From the NCBI GenBank assembly GCA_026400355.1, contig JAPLPE010000013.1, forward strand, positions 310,001-374,000: 64,000 nucleotides of DNA, read 5' to 3'. Each line of letters starts with the position of its first letter. Position 1 is the first letter of the stretch. Position numbers and translations under genes: made by a program. The DNA comes from Rhodobacterales bacterium. Its GTDB lineage: Bacteria; Pseudomonadota; Alphaproteobacteria; Rhodobacterales; Rhodobacteraceae. Below the pieces are notes generated by a model, which did no database searches, was not told where the DNA came from, and saw nothing but the letters and a program-made list of their open reading frames with translations. This document shows positions 30,443 through 39,683 of this stretch, one piece after another.

Positions 30443-32458
30443 TTGGATATCGCCGCCCTGCGCGCCGCGCACCCCGACCACTGGATGCTTGCTGCCGCGA
30501 TCCGCACACTCACGCTTGACGCTGTTGCGGCCGCCAATTCCGGACATTCAGGCATGCCGATGGGCATGGCCGATGTGGCGACCGTGTTGTTTCACAACCA
30601 CCTGCGGTTTGACCCCAAGGCGCCACACTGGCCGGACCGGGACAGGTTCATCCTGTCTGCAGGCCACGGGTCGATGCTGCTTTATTCTCTCATGTACCTG
30701 ACCGGCTACGAGGATATCACGCTGCAGCAGATCAAGGACTTCCGGCAGTGGGGGTCAAAGACGGCGGGCCATCCGGAATATGGCCACGCGGCGGGGATCG
30801 AGACAACGACCGGACCCCTGGGTCAGGGCATCGGCAATTCGGTGGGCTTTGCCATTGCCGAGGAATCGCTGCGTGCCCATTTCGGGTCGGGCGTGGTGAA
30901 CCACTTCACCTATGTGATCGCTGGCGACGGTTGCCTGATGGAGGGCGTGAGCCAGGAGGCCATTGGGCTGGCCGGGATGCAGCAATTAGGCCATCTTGTT
31001 GTTCTATTTGACGACAATAACATCACCATCGACGGCACGGTCGATATCGCCGACATCACGGATCAGCCCGCCCGCTTTGCGGCTTCTGGCTGGCAGGTGC
31101 AGGCGATAGACGGGCACGACCCGGTGGCAATCAATGCGGCGATCCGGGCGGCCAAAGCCGATCCGCGCCCGTCACTGATCGCCTGCAAGACGCATATCGC
31201 GCTGGGGTCTTCGGCGCAGGACACGTCCAAAGGGCATGGCGCGCTGACCGATGCCAAGCTGATTGCGGATGCCAAGGCGGCCTATGGCTGGCCCTATGCC
31301 GCGTTTGAAATCCCCGCCGATGTGAAATCGCGTTGGGAGGCGATGGGGGCCAAGGGTGCCGCCGCGCGGGCCGATTGGGAAGCGGCCTTTGCCCGCCTGC
31401 CCAAGGGCAAGCAGGATGCGTTCAACCGGGCGCTGGCGTTGGTTGCGCCGAAGGCGATCGCTGGCAAGATCCGGGCGCTGAAGAAGTCCGTATCCGAGAA
31501 TTCGCCCAAGGTTGCGACACGGAAATCGTCGGAAATGGTGCTCGAAGTCGTCAATCCGGTCATGCATGAAACTTTGGGCGGGTCGGCCGACCTGACAGGG
31601 TCGAACAATACCAAGACTTCAGATCTGGGCATCTTTTCGCCCAAGAATCGCAAGGGGCGGTATATTCACTACGGAGTGCGCGAGCATGGGATGGCGGCTG
31701 CGATGAACGGCATGGCGCTGCATGGCGGCATCCGGCCCTATGGCGGCACGTTCATGTGCTTTACTGATTATGCACGCGGCGCGATGCGTCTGTCGGCGCT
31801 GATGGGGATTCCGGTCGTCTATGTCATGACGCATGATTCCATTGGTCTGGGCGAAGACGGGCCAACGCACCAGCCGGTCGAACATCTTGCCATGCTGCGG
31901 GCCACGCCCAATGTGCTTGTGTTCCGCCCTGCCGATACGGTCGAGACGGCCGAGGCCTGGGAAATCGCGCTCACGGCAAAGACGACCCCCTCCGTACTGG
32001 CCCTGTCGCGGCAGAACCTGCCCACGGTGCGAAAGGAGCATGTGAATGCCAACCTGACAGCGCGCGGGGCCTATGTTCTTGCCGAGGCGACGGGAAAGCG
32101 GCAGGTGATCCTGATGGCGTCGGGGTCCGAGGTCGAGATCGCGCTGGCGGCGCGGGCATTGCTTGAGGCCGAGGGTGTGGGGACGCGGGTCGTGTCGGTG
32201 CCCTGTATGGAGCTGTTCCGGGCGCAGGACGAAGCTTATCGCAAGCGCGCGCTGCCCGGCGGACCGGTGCGGATCGCCATCGAGGCGGGCGTGCGGCAGT
32301 GCTGGGACTGGCTATTGCTGGGCGAACGTGGGCGCGAAGCCAAGGCGGGCTTTGTCGGCATGACGGGATTCGGCGCCTCGGCCCCGTCCGAAGTCCTTTA
32401 CGAAAAGTTCGGGATCACGGCGCAGGATACGGCGGCCATGGCGCGTGCGCTTCTTTAG
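30443..32458 (+). CDS. tkt: Transketolase
   Basis: This thiamine diphosphate enzyme of 671 aa works in the pentose phosphate and Calvin cycles. The start is TTG, with GAGGA 9 bases upstream, giving [20 protein letters not shown]. Motifs include [14 protein letters not shown], the ThDP motif GDGCLMEG...DDNNITIDG, and [19 protein letters not shown] possible promoter TTGATC-16-TATGCA lies at 30375-30402, just after the 6S RNA candidate. Confidence 0.95.
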   Translation: MDIAALRAAHPDHWMLAAAIRTLTLDAVAAANSGHSGMPMGMADVATVLFHNHLRFDPKAPHWPDRDRFILSAGHGSMLLYSLMYLTGYEDITLQQIKDFRQWGSKTAGHPEYGHAAGIETTTGPLGQGIGNSVGFAIAEESLRAHFGSGVVNHFTYVIAGDGCLMEGVSQEAIGLAGMQQLGHLVVLFDDNNITIDGTVDIADITDQPARFAASGWQVQAIDGHDPVAINAAIRAAKADPRPSLIACKTHIALGSSAQDTSKGHGALTDAKLIADAKAAYGWPYAAFEIPADVKSRWEAMGAKGAAARADWEAAFARLPKGKQDAFNRALALVAPKAIAGKIRALKKSVSENSPKVATRKSSEMVLEVVNPVMHETLGGSADLTGSNNTKTSDLGIFSPKNRKGRYIHYGVREHGMAAAMNGMALHGGIRPYGGTFMCFTDYARGAMRLSALMGIPVVYVMTHDSIGLGEDGPTHQPVEHLAMLRATPNVLVFRPADTVETAEAWEIALTAKTTPSVLALSRQNLPTVRKEHVNANLTARGAYVLAEATGKRQVILMASGSEVEIALAARALLEAEGVGTRVVSVPCMELFRAQDEAYRKRALPGGPVRIAIEAGVRQCWDWLLLGERGREAKAGFVGMTGFGASAPSEVLYEKFGITAQDTAAMARALL

Positions 32459-32512
32459 TCGGGGCCGGGTGCGGCTGTCGGGCCGCCCTGCCCTTTTGCA
32501 CCGGGACACGGG

Positions 32513-32656
32513 ATGACCAACGGCCTTGCCTACGGGATCGGGACTTTCGTGATCGCGGCGCTGCTGCTGGACTATGTGTTCTTTGGCGGGAACGGGGCGC
32601 TGTTCTTGGCCAAGAAGGGCATGGATTTTCTGGAGTGGATCGCGTTCTGGCGGTGA
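32513..32656 (+). CDS. 47-aa membrane microprotein between tkt and gap
   Basis: A 47-codon reading frame starts at ATG 32513 after a purine-rich GGGACACGGG. It has one hydrophobic segment, GIGTFVIAALLLDYVFFGG, then LFLAKKGMDFLEWIAFWR, a short amphipathic tail ending in aromatic residues. Lengths, start context and codon use look genuine. I believe similar proteins occur at this spot in other Rhodobacteraceae, but I cannot check that here. Its function is unknown. Confidence 0.65.
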   Translation: MTNGLAYGIGTFVIAALLLDYVFFGGNGALFLAKKGMDFLEWIAFWR

Positions 32657-32889
32657 ATGCTCCCCTGGGATGAGCGGGATCAGCGGGGCTTCCAGCGGAG
32701 GCACCGCCCCGATCACTTCCTTCCGTTTCAGGCGGCCCTGGTTCCGATTACCCCGCGAGAGGCCGGACCCGCCGGGGCGCCCGGCCGGAAAGCGTCCATT
32801 GTGTCGCGTGAACAAGGCAGTGTCCTTGGTCAGTTTGATGGCGTTCAGGCAGGCGGCAGAGGTCGACGGCAAGCTCACATTCTCAATTC

Positions 32890-32903
32890 TGCTAGCGCTA
32901 ACA
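32890..32903. promoter_or_regulatory. LacI-type palindromic operator upstream of gap
   Basis: TGCTAGCGCTAACA is a near-perfect palindrome centred on CG, the form bound by LacI-family regulators. It ends 98 bases before the gap ATG. CceR, the LacI-type regulator of central carbon metabolism in Rhodobacter, is the obvious candidate, but its consensus could not be checked. The rest of 32657-33001 holds nothing I can identify. Confidence 0.5.
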
Positions 32904-33001
32904 CTGAACGCGGGTTGACCTTTCCGGTGAAATGACAAAGGTGTCGCGCGACTCTGCGGCTGATCGTTTGCGCCGCGTGCAACCCCCAAGGAGGACGCGA
33001 A

Positions 33002-34003
33002 ATGGCAGTCAAAGTAGCAATCAATGGTTTCGGCCGCATCGGGCGTAACGTGCTGCGCGCCATCATCGAATCTGGCCGCACCGATATCGAGGTTGTGGCG
33101 ATCAACGATCTTGGCCCGGTGGAAACCAATGCCCACCTTCTTCGTTTCGATTCGGTGCATGGCCGGTTTCCCGGTACGGTGACGACCACTGCCGACACTA
33201 TCGACGCGGGCCGCGGCCCCATCGCCGTCACTGCGATCAAGAACCCTGCCGATCTGCCTTGGGCGCATGTCGACATCGTGATGGAATGCACGGGCATCTT
33301 CACGTCCAAGGAAAAGTGCCTGCCGCACCTTGAAAACGGGGCCAAGCGGGTCCTCATCTCGGCCCCGGGCGACGGCGCGGACAAGACCATCGTCTTTGGC
33401 GTGAACCACGACACCCTGACCAAGGACGACATCGTCGTGTCAAACGCGTCCTGCACGACGAACTGCCTGTCTCCGGTGGCCAAGGTCCTGAACGACTCGA
33501 TCGGGATCGTAAAGGGCTTCATGACGACGATCCATTCCTACACCGGCGACCAGCCAACGCTGGATACGATGCACAAGGACCTGTACCGCGCCCGCGCCGC
33601 GGCCCTGTCGATGATCCCGACCTCGACCGGGGCTGCCAAGGCCGTGGGTCTGGTCCTGCCGGAACTTAAGGGCAAGCTCGACGGCGTGGCAATCCGGGTT
33701 CCCACGCCGAACGTGTCGGTCGTGGACCTCGTGTTTGAATCTGCCCGTGACACCACGGTCGAGGAAGTGAACGCCGCCATCGTTGCCGCAGCCAATGGCC
33801 GGCTGAAGGGTATTCTGGGCTTTACTGATCAGCCCAACGTCTCCTGCGACTTTAACCACGACCCGCATTCGTCGGTCTTCCACCTTGACCAAACCAAGGT
33901 CATGGATGGCCGGATGGTTCGCATCCTTACCTGGTATGACAACGAGTGGGGTTTCTCCAACCGCATGTCTGATACGGCCGTTGCGATGGGTAAGCTCATC
34001 TGA
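33002..34003 (+). CDS. gap: Glyceraldehyde-3-phosphate dehydrogenase
   Basis: This 333-aa class I GAPDH has the N-terminal [12 protein letters not shown] dinucleotide loop. The catalytic Cys151 lies in [10 protein letters not shown] classic AAGGAGG ribosome binding site precedes the ATG. INDLGP after the second strand fits NAD use, but cofactor choice is not certain. It follows tkt and the microprotein, forming a carbon-metabolism cluster. Confidence 0.95.
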   Translation: MAVKVAINGFGRIGRNVLRAIIESGRTDIEVVAINDLGPVETNAHLLRFDSVHGRFPGTVTTTADTIDAGRGPIAVTAIKNPADLPWAHVDIVMECTGIFTSKEKCLPHLENGAKRVLISAPGDGADKTIVFGVNHDTLTKDDIVVSNASCTTNCLSPVAKVLNDSIGIVKGFMTTIHSYTGDQPTLDTMHKDLYRARAAALSMIPTSTGAAKAVGLVLPELKGKLDGVAIRVPTPNVSVVDLVFESARDTTVEEVNAAIVAAANGRLKGILGFTDQPNVSCDFNHDPHSSVFHLDQTKVMDGRMVRILTWYDNEWGFSNRMSDTAVAMGKLI

Positions 34004-34034
34004 TCCACGGCGCAGATTACTGAGAAGACATGAA

Positions 34035-34060
34035 AACCAGCCTTCGGGGCGGTCTTTTTT
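34035..34060 (+). terminator. Rho-independent terminator of gap
   Basis: ACCAGCC-TTCG-GGGCGGT forms a short stem with a UUCG tetraloop, followed by CTTTTTT. It lies about 30 bases after the gap stop. Confidence 0.75.
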
Positions 34061-34179
34061 GGTTTTGAACCATGCCATCGGGCGCATCGCCGTTGGCGCG
34101 GACAAAGGCCTGATTGATGCGTTGCCGCATGACTATTTCTTGGTCATCAGGAAAGGCTCAGCATTGAAGGGAGTTCATC

Positions 34180-34330
34180 ATGTCCCTGTTTCTTGCGACT
34201 CCGCGTTGCTGTCCAGAAGCGCGCGGCTTGCAACCAGACCGAATTTGAACTGCGTGGTCTGAATGCCCGCACCGCTGGAGACATCGGTCTTTTCCCTGCC
34301 GACGCCGAACGTCTGGCCCGCGAAGCGATC
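34180..34330 (+). pseudogene. Frameshifted DUF1127-like small protein
   Basis: An ATG at 34180, preceded by GAAGGGAG, opens MSLFLATPRCCPEARG, which stops after 22 codons at 34248. In the next frame, at the same place, comes ELRGLNARTAGDIGLFPADA, which matches the DIGL core of DUF1127 small proteins. One indel near 34225-34235 would join the two. The second frame then lacks a nearby stop. It could be true decay or a sequencing indel. The remaining bases of 34061-34428 hold nothing else I can support. Confidence 0.4.
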
Positions 34331-34428
34331 TACAGCCAAGGCCGGATGCCCAGAAGCAAGCAGCGTCACACGCGTCATGTTGGCCCCCGCCCTGACGCTG
34401 GAAGAAAACCCTCTGGAAACCCTGGACT

Positions 34429-34923
34429 TCAGCCGCCGTATTTGGCGGTCAGCGCAGCTTTGACCGCGGGGGGCACGAATTTTGAAACGTCGCCACCGAG
34501 GCGCGAGATTTCCTTGACGAGTTTCGAGGCGATGGCCTGGTTTTTCGCGTCCGCCATGAGGAACACCGTCTCGATCGAATTGTCGAGCGAGCGGTTCATG
34601 CCGACCATCTGGAATTCATATTCGAAATCTGCCACAGCCCGCAGGCCCCGGATGATGACCCCTGCCCCTACATCGCGTGCGCAGGAGATCAGAAGATTTT
34701 CAAAGGGATGCACCTCGATCACCGTGCCGGTGTCGGCGGCGATGGCTAAGGTTTCGGCCTGCAACATGGCGACCCGTTCTTCAAGACTGAACAGGGGGCC
34801 CTTGTCGCGGTTGATGGCCACGCCGATCACCAGACGATCCACCAGCGAACAGGCGCGGCGGATGATGTCGATATGGCCATGCGTCACGGGATCAAAGGTT
34901 CCGGGGTAAAGACCAGTCCGCAT
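34429..34923 (-). CDS. coaD: Phosphopantetheine adenylyltransferase
   Basis: CoaD (164 aa) adenylates 4'-phosphopantetheine in coenzyme A synthesis. The nucleotidyltransferase motif GTFDPVTHGHIDI is at 8-20 and the RGLRAVADFEYEFQMVGMNR segment near 92-111. The ISRLGGDVSKFVPPAV helix closes the C-terminus. The start at 34923 follows GGGAGAGCTGAA; the frame is open further upstream without homology. Confidence 0.95.
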   Translation of the reverse strand: MRTGLYPGTFDPVTHGHIDIIRRACSLVDRLVIGVAINRDKGPLFSLEERVAMLQAETLAIAADTGTVIEVHPFENLLISCARDVGAGVIIRGLRAVADFEYEFQMVGMNRSLDNSIETVFLMADAKNQAIASKLVKEISRLGGDVSKFVPPAVKAALTAKYGG

Positions 34924-34991
34924 TTCAGCTCTCCCGATGCTGCATGGCGGCACGAGAACAGTATCAGCGGGGCCAATGCAAGCGGCTTTGC

Positions 34992-35426
34992 CTACATGCC
35001 CATGATCATGCCGGTCAGCGCCTCTTTCTCCATGCTGAGTTCGGCAAGGCGCGCCTTGACCACGTCGCCGATGGAAATGAAGCCGATCATGACGCCGCCT
35101 TCGATAACCGGCATGTGGCGGAAACGACCGTCCGTCATCATCTGCATGACGGCATCGACACGGTCGGAACGGGTGCAGCCCACAACCCGCGATGTCATCA
35201 GTTGATCGACGGTGTCGTTCAGACAAACCGGCCCGCGCCGCCCGAGTTCCCGGACAATGTCGCGTTCGGAAATGATGCCCGCGACACGTTTGCCATCCTC
35301 GGACACAACCAGAGCGCCGATGCGTTTCGAAGAGAGTATTCCCACCGCCTCGGCCACGGTCGCGGCAGGCTTTATGGTGACAACCGGGGCGTTGCCTTTG
35401 GACTTCAAGACTTGTTGTACGGTCAT
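34992..35426 (-). CDS. CBS domain protein
   Basis: This 144-aa protein consists of two CBS motifs (about 9-65 and 75-130), with GALVVSEDGKRVAGIISERDIVR and RHMPVIEGGVMIGFISIGDVVK. Stand-alone CBS pairs bind adenine nucleotides and act as energy sensors for partner proteins. A GGAGGA site precedes the ATG. The partner is not evident from neighbours. Confidence 0.88.
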   Translation of the reverse strand: MTVQQVLKSKGNAPVVTIKPAATVAEAVGILSSKRIGALVVSEDGKRVAGIISERDIVRELGRRGPVCLNDTVDQLMTSRVVGCTRSDRVDAVMQMMTDGRFRHMPVIEGGVMIGFISIGDVVKARLAELSMEKEALTGMIMGM

Positions 35427-35552
35427 GTCGCGGTCCTCCTCTGAGGCAAGGGTCCGCCCGCAGGGATGAGTCTGTCAAGAACTCCTTCCGCTAGGGTTGT
35501 TGCCTTGCAGGACCACCTGACCGTAAGGTGCGGCAGAATAGCCGAGGTTGAC

Positions 35553-36164
35553 ATGAGATACGCCCCCCTTCTTGCCGCGCTTGCCCTTGCCGCACCGGCC
35601 CATGCCGAGGGCTATATCGCCATCGCGCCGGTGTTTTCGCAGATCGTGACGATGCCAGTGCCGGACGGATTTGTCGCTGCCTATGAGGATTCCAACGGGG
35701 ACAGCTATATCAACGAGGCGATCATGGAGGGCGACACGCTGGAGCAATGGCGCCAGATGATCACCCTTACAGGCATTCGGGCCATGGCAGAAGGTGAACC
35801 GGATCAGGTGGCCTTCAACTTTGCCAAATTCCTTGCCGGGAATTATCAAGGTGCCTGCCCCGAAACGTTCAGCGCCAATTCCCTCAACGCACCGGATGTG
35901 CGCGGGGCCGAGGCGGTGTTTGCCGGGTTCCTGGGTTGCGGGGACAATGGCTTTGGCCAGTCCGAGGCAATGAGTTTCCTGATCCTCGTGGGCAGTTCTG
36001 ACGTCTATTCTCTGCAATGGGCCGAACGCGGCCCGATGACCGGCCCGCCCGTCTATGACTCGGCCCTTTGGGGCCCGCGTCTGGCCGAATTGACTGCCTC
36101 GGCCCGGGTCTGTGACCGGTTGGAGGGGGAGGAGGCCCCCTGCCCCAGCTGCATCAACGACTGA
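35553..36164 (+). CDS. Hypothetical periplasmic protein
   Basis: This 203-aa protein has a clear signal peptide (MRYAPLLAALALAAPAHA, cleavage after AHA at about 18). The start at 35553 follows GAGG. The mature part is acidic, with two internal cysteines and a CPSC near the C-terminus. I recognise no domain. Its last 112 bases overlap the 3' end of the convergent LysR gene, an unusually long tail-to-tail overlap. Confidence 0.7.
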   Translation: MRYAPLLAALALAAPAHAEGYIAIAPVFSQIVTMPVPDGFVAAYEDSNGDSYINEAIMEGDTLEQWRQMITLTGIRAMAEGEPDQVAFNFAKFLAGNYQGACPETFSANSLNAPDVRGAEAVFAGFLGCGDNGFGQSEAMSFLILVGSSDVYSLQWAERGPMTGPPVYDSALWGPRLAELTASARVCDRLEGEEAPCPSCIND

Positions 36165-37027
36165 GCCTCGAGACGGGCGACCTCGGCCCGGACACCAGTG
36201 ACAAGCGCGTCGGCGAAACGGTTCAGCCTGTCCGAGCGACGGTCTGTCAAATGGCGGACAAGGTGAAAGGCCCGGGTGAGGCTGATCTGATCCGTCAGGA
36301 CGCGGGTCAGTTCCGGGGCAAAGGGCAGAGCGAAATCGTGGACGATGCCCACCCCACCCGCGCGGAGCATCTGCAACTGGACCGCAACCGAGTTGGAGGC
36401 AAGTTGCACACCCCCTGCCCCCAGCGCGCCCAGATAGTCGAGTTCCTTGTCAAAGATCATGTCAGGGATGTAGCCCACGACGGATCGCCCTTGCAGATCA
36501 GCCAAAGTCTGCACCGGGGCCGCATCGCGCCTCTGGGCCAGATGCAGGCTGTAATCGGTGATCTTCTGCACCGTCAGCCGTCCGGCCCCGGGCGGACTGA
36601 CGGTGATGGCCATGTCAGCCTCGCGCTTGGACAGGTTCACGACACGGGGGAGGGCGAGGACCTGCACCTCGAGCCCCGGATTGTCGCGCTGGATGGCGGC
36701 GCAGACCTGCGGGAGGAGGAAGTTGGCGCAGCCATCGGGCGCGCCGATGCGGATCTGGCCGGAAAGTCCGGCCTCTTGCCCGGTGTCGAGCGCGAGGGAG
36801 AGCGCCTCTTCGGCTTGCGCTGCGTGGTCGCGCATGCGCAGGCCAAGGTCGGTGAGGGCATAGCCACGGGGGCTTTTTACGAAAAGGGCGGCGCCCAGGC
36901 GATCTTCAAGCCGGGCAATGCGGCGGCTGACAGTGGCCGGGTCCATCTTGAGCGCGGGAGAGGCGGTGGTCAGGCTTTCGGCGCGGGCCACGGCGAGGAA
37001 GACACGGATATCGTCCCAGTTGTTCAT
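36053..37027 (-). CDS. LysR family regulator, divergent from mmsA
   Basis: This 324-aa regulator has an N-terminal helix-turn-helix (about 1-60; VFLAVARAESLTTASPAL, DPATVSRRIARLE) and an effector domain. The core ends near residue 290; the last 35 residues are a low-complexity Ser/Arg-rich tail encoded in the overlap with the preceding gene. Divergence from mmsA suggests it controls valine/inositol or propionate-linked semialdehyde oxidation. Confidence 0.9.
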   Translation of the reverse strand: MNNWDDIRVFLAVARAESLTTASPALKMDPATVSRRIARLEDRLGAALFVKSPRGYALTDLGLRMRDHAAQAEEALSLALDTGQEAGLSGQIRIGAPDGCANFLLPQVCAAIQRDNPGLEVQVLALPRVVNLSKREADMAITVSPPGAGRLTVQKITDYSLHLAQRRDAAPVQTLADLQGRSVVGYIPDMIFDKELDYLGALGAGGVQLASNSVAVQLQMLRAGGVGIVHDFALPFAPELTRVLTDQISLTRAFHLVRHLTDRRSDRLNRFADALVTGVRAEVARLEAQSLMQLGQGASSPSNRSQTRAEAVNSARRGPQRAES

Positions 37028-37033
37028 GCTGAC

Positions 37034-37048
37034 ATTTTCGCAAAATGA
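37034..37048. promoter_or_regulatory. Palindrome in the lysR/mmsA divergent promoter
   Basis: CATTTT-CGC-AAAATG is a perfect 6-bp inverted repeat just 7 bases upstream of the lysR ATG. Its place suits autorepression by the LysR protein. The 112-base divergent spacer is too short for two well-separated promoters. Confidence 0.45.
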
Positions 37049-37139
37049 TTATGTTGAACTGGCGCTTTTACACTGAAAAATGCAAGGCTAATGTGCAGCA
37101 GGACCAGCGACCGCGCGGCGGTCAACTAAGGATCATTTC

Positions 37140-38639
37140 ATGTCAGACCTGACCCATTACATCGGCGGCGCGCGTGTTGCAGGCACCTCGGGCCGTTTTG
37201 CCGACGTCTACAACCCGGCAACGGGCGAAGTGCAGTCGCGTGTGCCGTTGGCGAGCGCCGAAGAGATGGACCATGCCGTGCAGGCGGCCGCGGCCGCCCA
37301 GCCCGCCTGGGCCGCCGTGAACCCGCAGCGCCGCGCGCGGGTGATGATGAAGTTTGTCACCCTGTTGAACCGCGACATGGACAAGCTGGCTGAGGCCCTG
37401 TCGCGCGAGCATGGCAAGACGCTGCCGGATGCGGCGGGCGATGTGCAACGCGGGCTTGAGGTGGTGGAATACTGCATCGGCGCACCGCAGATGCTGAAGG
37501 GCGAGTTCACGGACTCGGCCGGGCCCGGGATCGACATGTATTCCATGCGGCAACCCCTTGGCGTTTGCGCCGGGATTACGCCGTTCAACTTTCCCGCCAT
37601 GATCCCGATGTGGATGTTCGCGCCCGCCATCGCCTGCGGGAATGCGTTCATCCTCAAGCCGTCCGAGCGTGACCCCTCGGTCCCGCTGATGCTGGCCGAG
37701 CTTATGGAAGAGGCCGGATTGCCCAAGGGTATTCTGCAGGTCGTCAACGGGGACAAGGCGGCTGTCGATGCGATCCTCGATCACCCGGTGATCCAGTCGA
37801 TCGGGTTTGTCGGGTCCACCCCGATTGCCGAGTACATCTATGGCCGGGGCTGTTCCAACGGCAAGCGCGTGCAGTGCTTTGGCGGGGCCAAGAACCATAT
37901 GATCATCATGCCGGATGCCGACATGGATCAGGCGGCGGATGCGCTGGTTGGCGCGGGCTATGGCGCGGCGGGTGAACGTTGCATGGCGATTTCGGTGGCG
38001 GTGCCTGTGGGCAATGACACGGCGGACCGTCTGATCGCCAAGCTGATCCCCCGGATCGAGAAGCTGAAGGTGGGCCCCTATACGGCGGGCAAGGATGTAG
38101 ACTACGGCCCCGTCGTCACGGCAGCGGCCAAGCAGAACATCCTGCGGCTGGTGCAGGCGGGCGTGGATCAGGGTGCCAAGCTTGTCATTGACGGGCGCAA
38201 CTTTGCGCTGCAAGGCTATGAGGACGGGTTCTTTGTGGGCCCGCATCTCTTCGACCATGTCACGGCCGACATGGACATCTACAAGAAGGAAATCTTCGGG
38301 CCGGTCCTGTCCACCGTCCGGGCGCAATCCTATGAAGAGGCGCTGGGTCTGGCGATGAGCCACGAATATGGCAACGGCACCGCGATCTTTACCCGCGACG
38401 GCGATGCGGCGCGGGATTTCGCGAACCGCGTCAATGTGGGGATGATCGGGATCAACGTCCCGATCCCGGTGCCGCTGGCCTATCATACCTTTGGCGGTTG
38501 GAAGAAATCGGCCTTCGGTGACCTTAACCAGCACGGGCCGGATTCGTTCAAGTTCTACACCCGGACCAAGACGATCACATCGCGCTGGCCGTCTGGCATC
38601 AAGGAAGGAGCGGCGCTGAACTTCCGTCCTATGGAGTAA
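37140..38639 (+). CDS. mmsA: Methylmalonate-semialdehyde dehydrogenase (CoA-acylating)
   Basis: This 499-aa aldehyde dehydrogenase-superfamily enzyme turns methylmalonate semialdehyde into propionyl-CoA in valine and thymine breakdown. The catalytic Cys281 is in AAGERCMAIS. The MmsA-type FNFPAMIPMWMFAPAIACGN and KSAFGDLNQHG are both present. The single gene with a divergent LysR regulator lacks the rest of the valine pathway nearby. Confidence 0.95.
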   Translation: MSDLTHYIGGARVAGTSGRFADVYNPATGEVQSRVPLASAEEMDHAVQAAAAAQPAWAAVNPQRRARVMMKFVTLLNRDMDKLAEALSREHGKTLPDAAGDVQRGLEVVEYCIGAPQMLKGEFTDSAGPGIDMYSMRQPLGVCAGITPFNFPAMIPMWMFAPAIACGNAFILKPSERDPSVPLMLAELMEEAGLPKGILQVVNGDKAAVDAILDHPVIQSIGFVGSTPIAEYIYGRGCSNGKRVQCFGGAKNHMIIMPDADMDQAADALVGAGYGAAGERCMAISVAVPVGNDTADRLIAKLIPRIEKLKVGPYTAGKDVDYGPVVTAAAKQNILRLVQAGVDQGAKLVIDGRNFALQGYEDGFFVGPHLFDHVTADMDIYKKEIFGPVLSTVRAQSYEEALGLAMSHEYGNGTAIFTRDGDAARDFANRVNVGMIGINVPIPVPLAYHTFGGWKKSAFGDLNQHGPDSFKFYTRTKTITSRWPSGIKEGAALNFRPME

Positions 38640-38648
38640 GTCGAACTT

Positions 38649-38684
38649 GGGCCGCCCTTGATCCAGATCAGGGCGGTCCGTTTG
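38649..38684 (+). terminator. Terminator of mmsA
   Basis: A long stem pairs GGGCCGCCCTTGAT (38649-38662) with ATCAGGGCGGTCC (38667-38679). GTTTGTCC follows, a weak T-tract. Confidence 0.7.
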
Positions 38685-38742
38685 TCCTGGCTCTAGGCTC
38701 ATCCCATGCCGCGCGATGCGGATGGAACGACAGGAGCGCAAG

Positions 38743-38949
38743 ATGTTCAGGAAAAATGAAGGCACCATCGACCGGATCGTCCGTGTGGCGCTGGGTTTGC
38801 TGCTGATCGCGGCCTATTTCCTGACGAGCGGAGGATCGAACCACTGGTTATACCTGATCGGGATCGGGCCGCTGGTGACGGGGCTGCTGGGTACCTGCCC
38901 GATCTATTCCCTGCTTGGCATGTCGACATACCCGATGAAGAAGGTCTGA
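38743..38949 (+). CDS. DUF2892 family membrane protein
   Basis: This 68-aa protein has two membrane helices (RIVRVALGLLLIAAYFL and LYLIGIGPLVTGLLG) followed by TCPIYSLLGMST. This is the DUF2892 pattern also fused to rhodaneses such as YgaP. The ATG at 38743 follows AGGAG; an ATG at 38716 is in frame but badly spaced. Its role is unknown. Confidence 0.85.
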   Translation: MFRKNEGTIDRIVRVALGLLLIAAYFLTSGGSNHWLYLIGIGPLVTGLLGTCPIYSLLGMSTYPMKKV

Positions 38950-39640
38950 GACCTGCATCTGCCGGACGGTGCCGCCGCTCGCCTCGCGATAGGTCGTGGT
39001 CGCGGGGGTGCCGTTCACGGTGATGAGAGAGCCGTTTGCGGCAGTGGCATCGACGCGGACGGTGCCACTAACAGAGATCGCGGCACCGCTGGCGGCCTCG
39101 GCCATGATGTCCTTGCAGGTCAGGTCCTGCGCATAGAGGTTTGATCCGCTGGCGGCGTCGGCCGTCAGCGCGTCGCAGGTGCCGGCCGAGCGTGAGGTTC
39201 GATCCGCCGCGGACCTTGGTCGCGATGCTGCCGCCGGTCAGGCCGCTGATGTCGAGCGCCGATCCCGACTGAACATCAAGATCCAGCATGTCGAAGGTCG
39301 TGGTGACCACGGTCGCCGTGACGCCCGAGTGGATCGAAATGTCGACGAAGTCGGAGAGCGTGATGATGCTGCAGATCTGGTCGTCGGGGGCTTCGCCGGA
39401 ACGCCGTTGAAGTTCGAGCGTCTGGCCGTCGAGCCTGACGACAATCTGGTCGATGTCGGTGCCATCGGAGAGAGGTGACAGAGAACGCGTCGCCCACCTT
39501 CACGTCCACAATCAGCCTGGCCCCGGCGTCGATCCTGTCAAAGCCGGTCACGTGACAAGTTCGTTCGTCGGCCAGCGCCGCATTGGCGGCGAGAGCGGCA
39601 ACAGCAGGGAACAGGGCAAGGCGCGTGGCGGAAATTCCTG
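38950..39640 (-). pseudogene. Broken DUF2807-type secreted protein
   Basis: Three minus-strand frames join into one DUF2807-like beta-helical protein. Frame one runs from a signal-like RLALFPAVAALAANAALA through GFDRIDAGARLIVDVKVGDA. Frame two carries SGSALDISGLTGGSIATKV. Frame three carries NLYAQDLTCKDIMAEAASGA. Shifts fall near 39470-39480 and 39178-39190. No good start codon is seen and frame three runs on into the antisense of the DUF2892 gene. The gene is therefore dead unless these are sequencing indels. Confidence 0.75.
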
Positions 39641-39683
39641 ACTTGTGAACAACTATAGCGGCCCTGACGCATACCTTGGCCCG

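Noticed and set aside
34178-34378. A 66-codon minus-strand frame (GVGREKTDVSSGAGIQ)
   Set aside because: No start context and no family. The plus strand of the same bases carries the DUF1127-like core instead.
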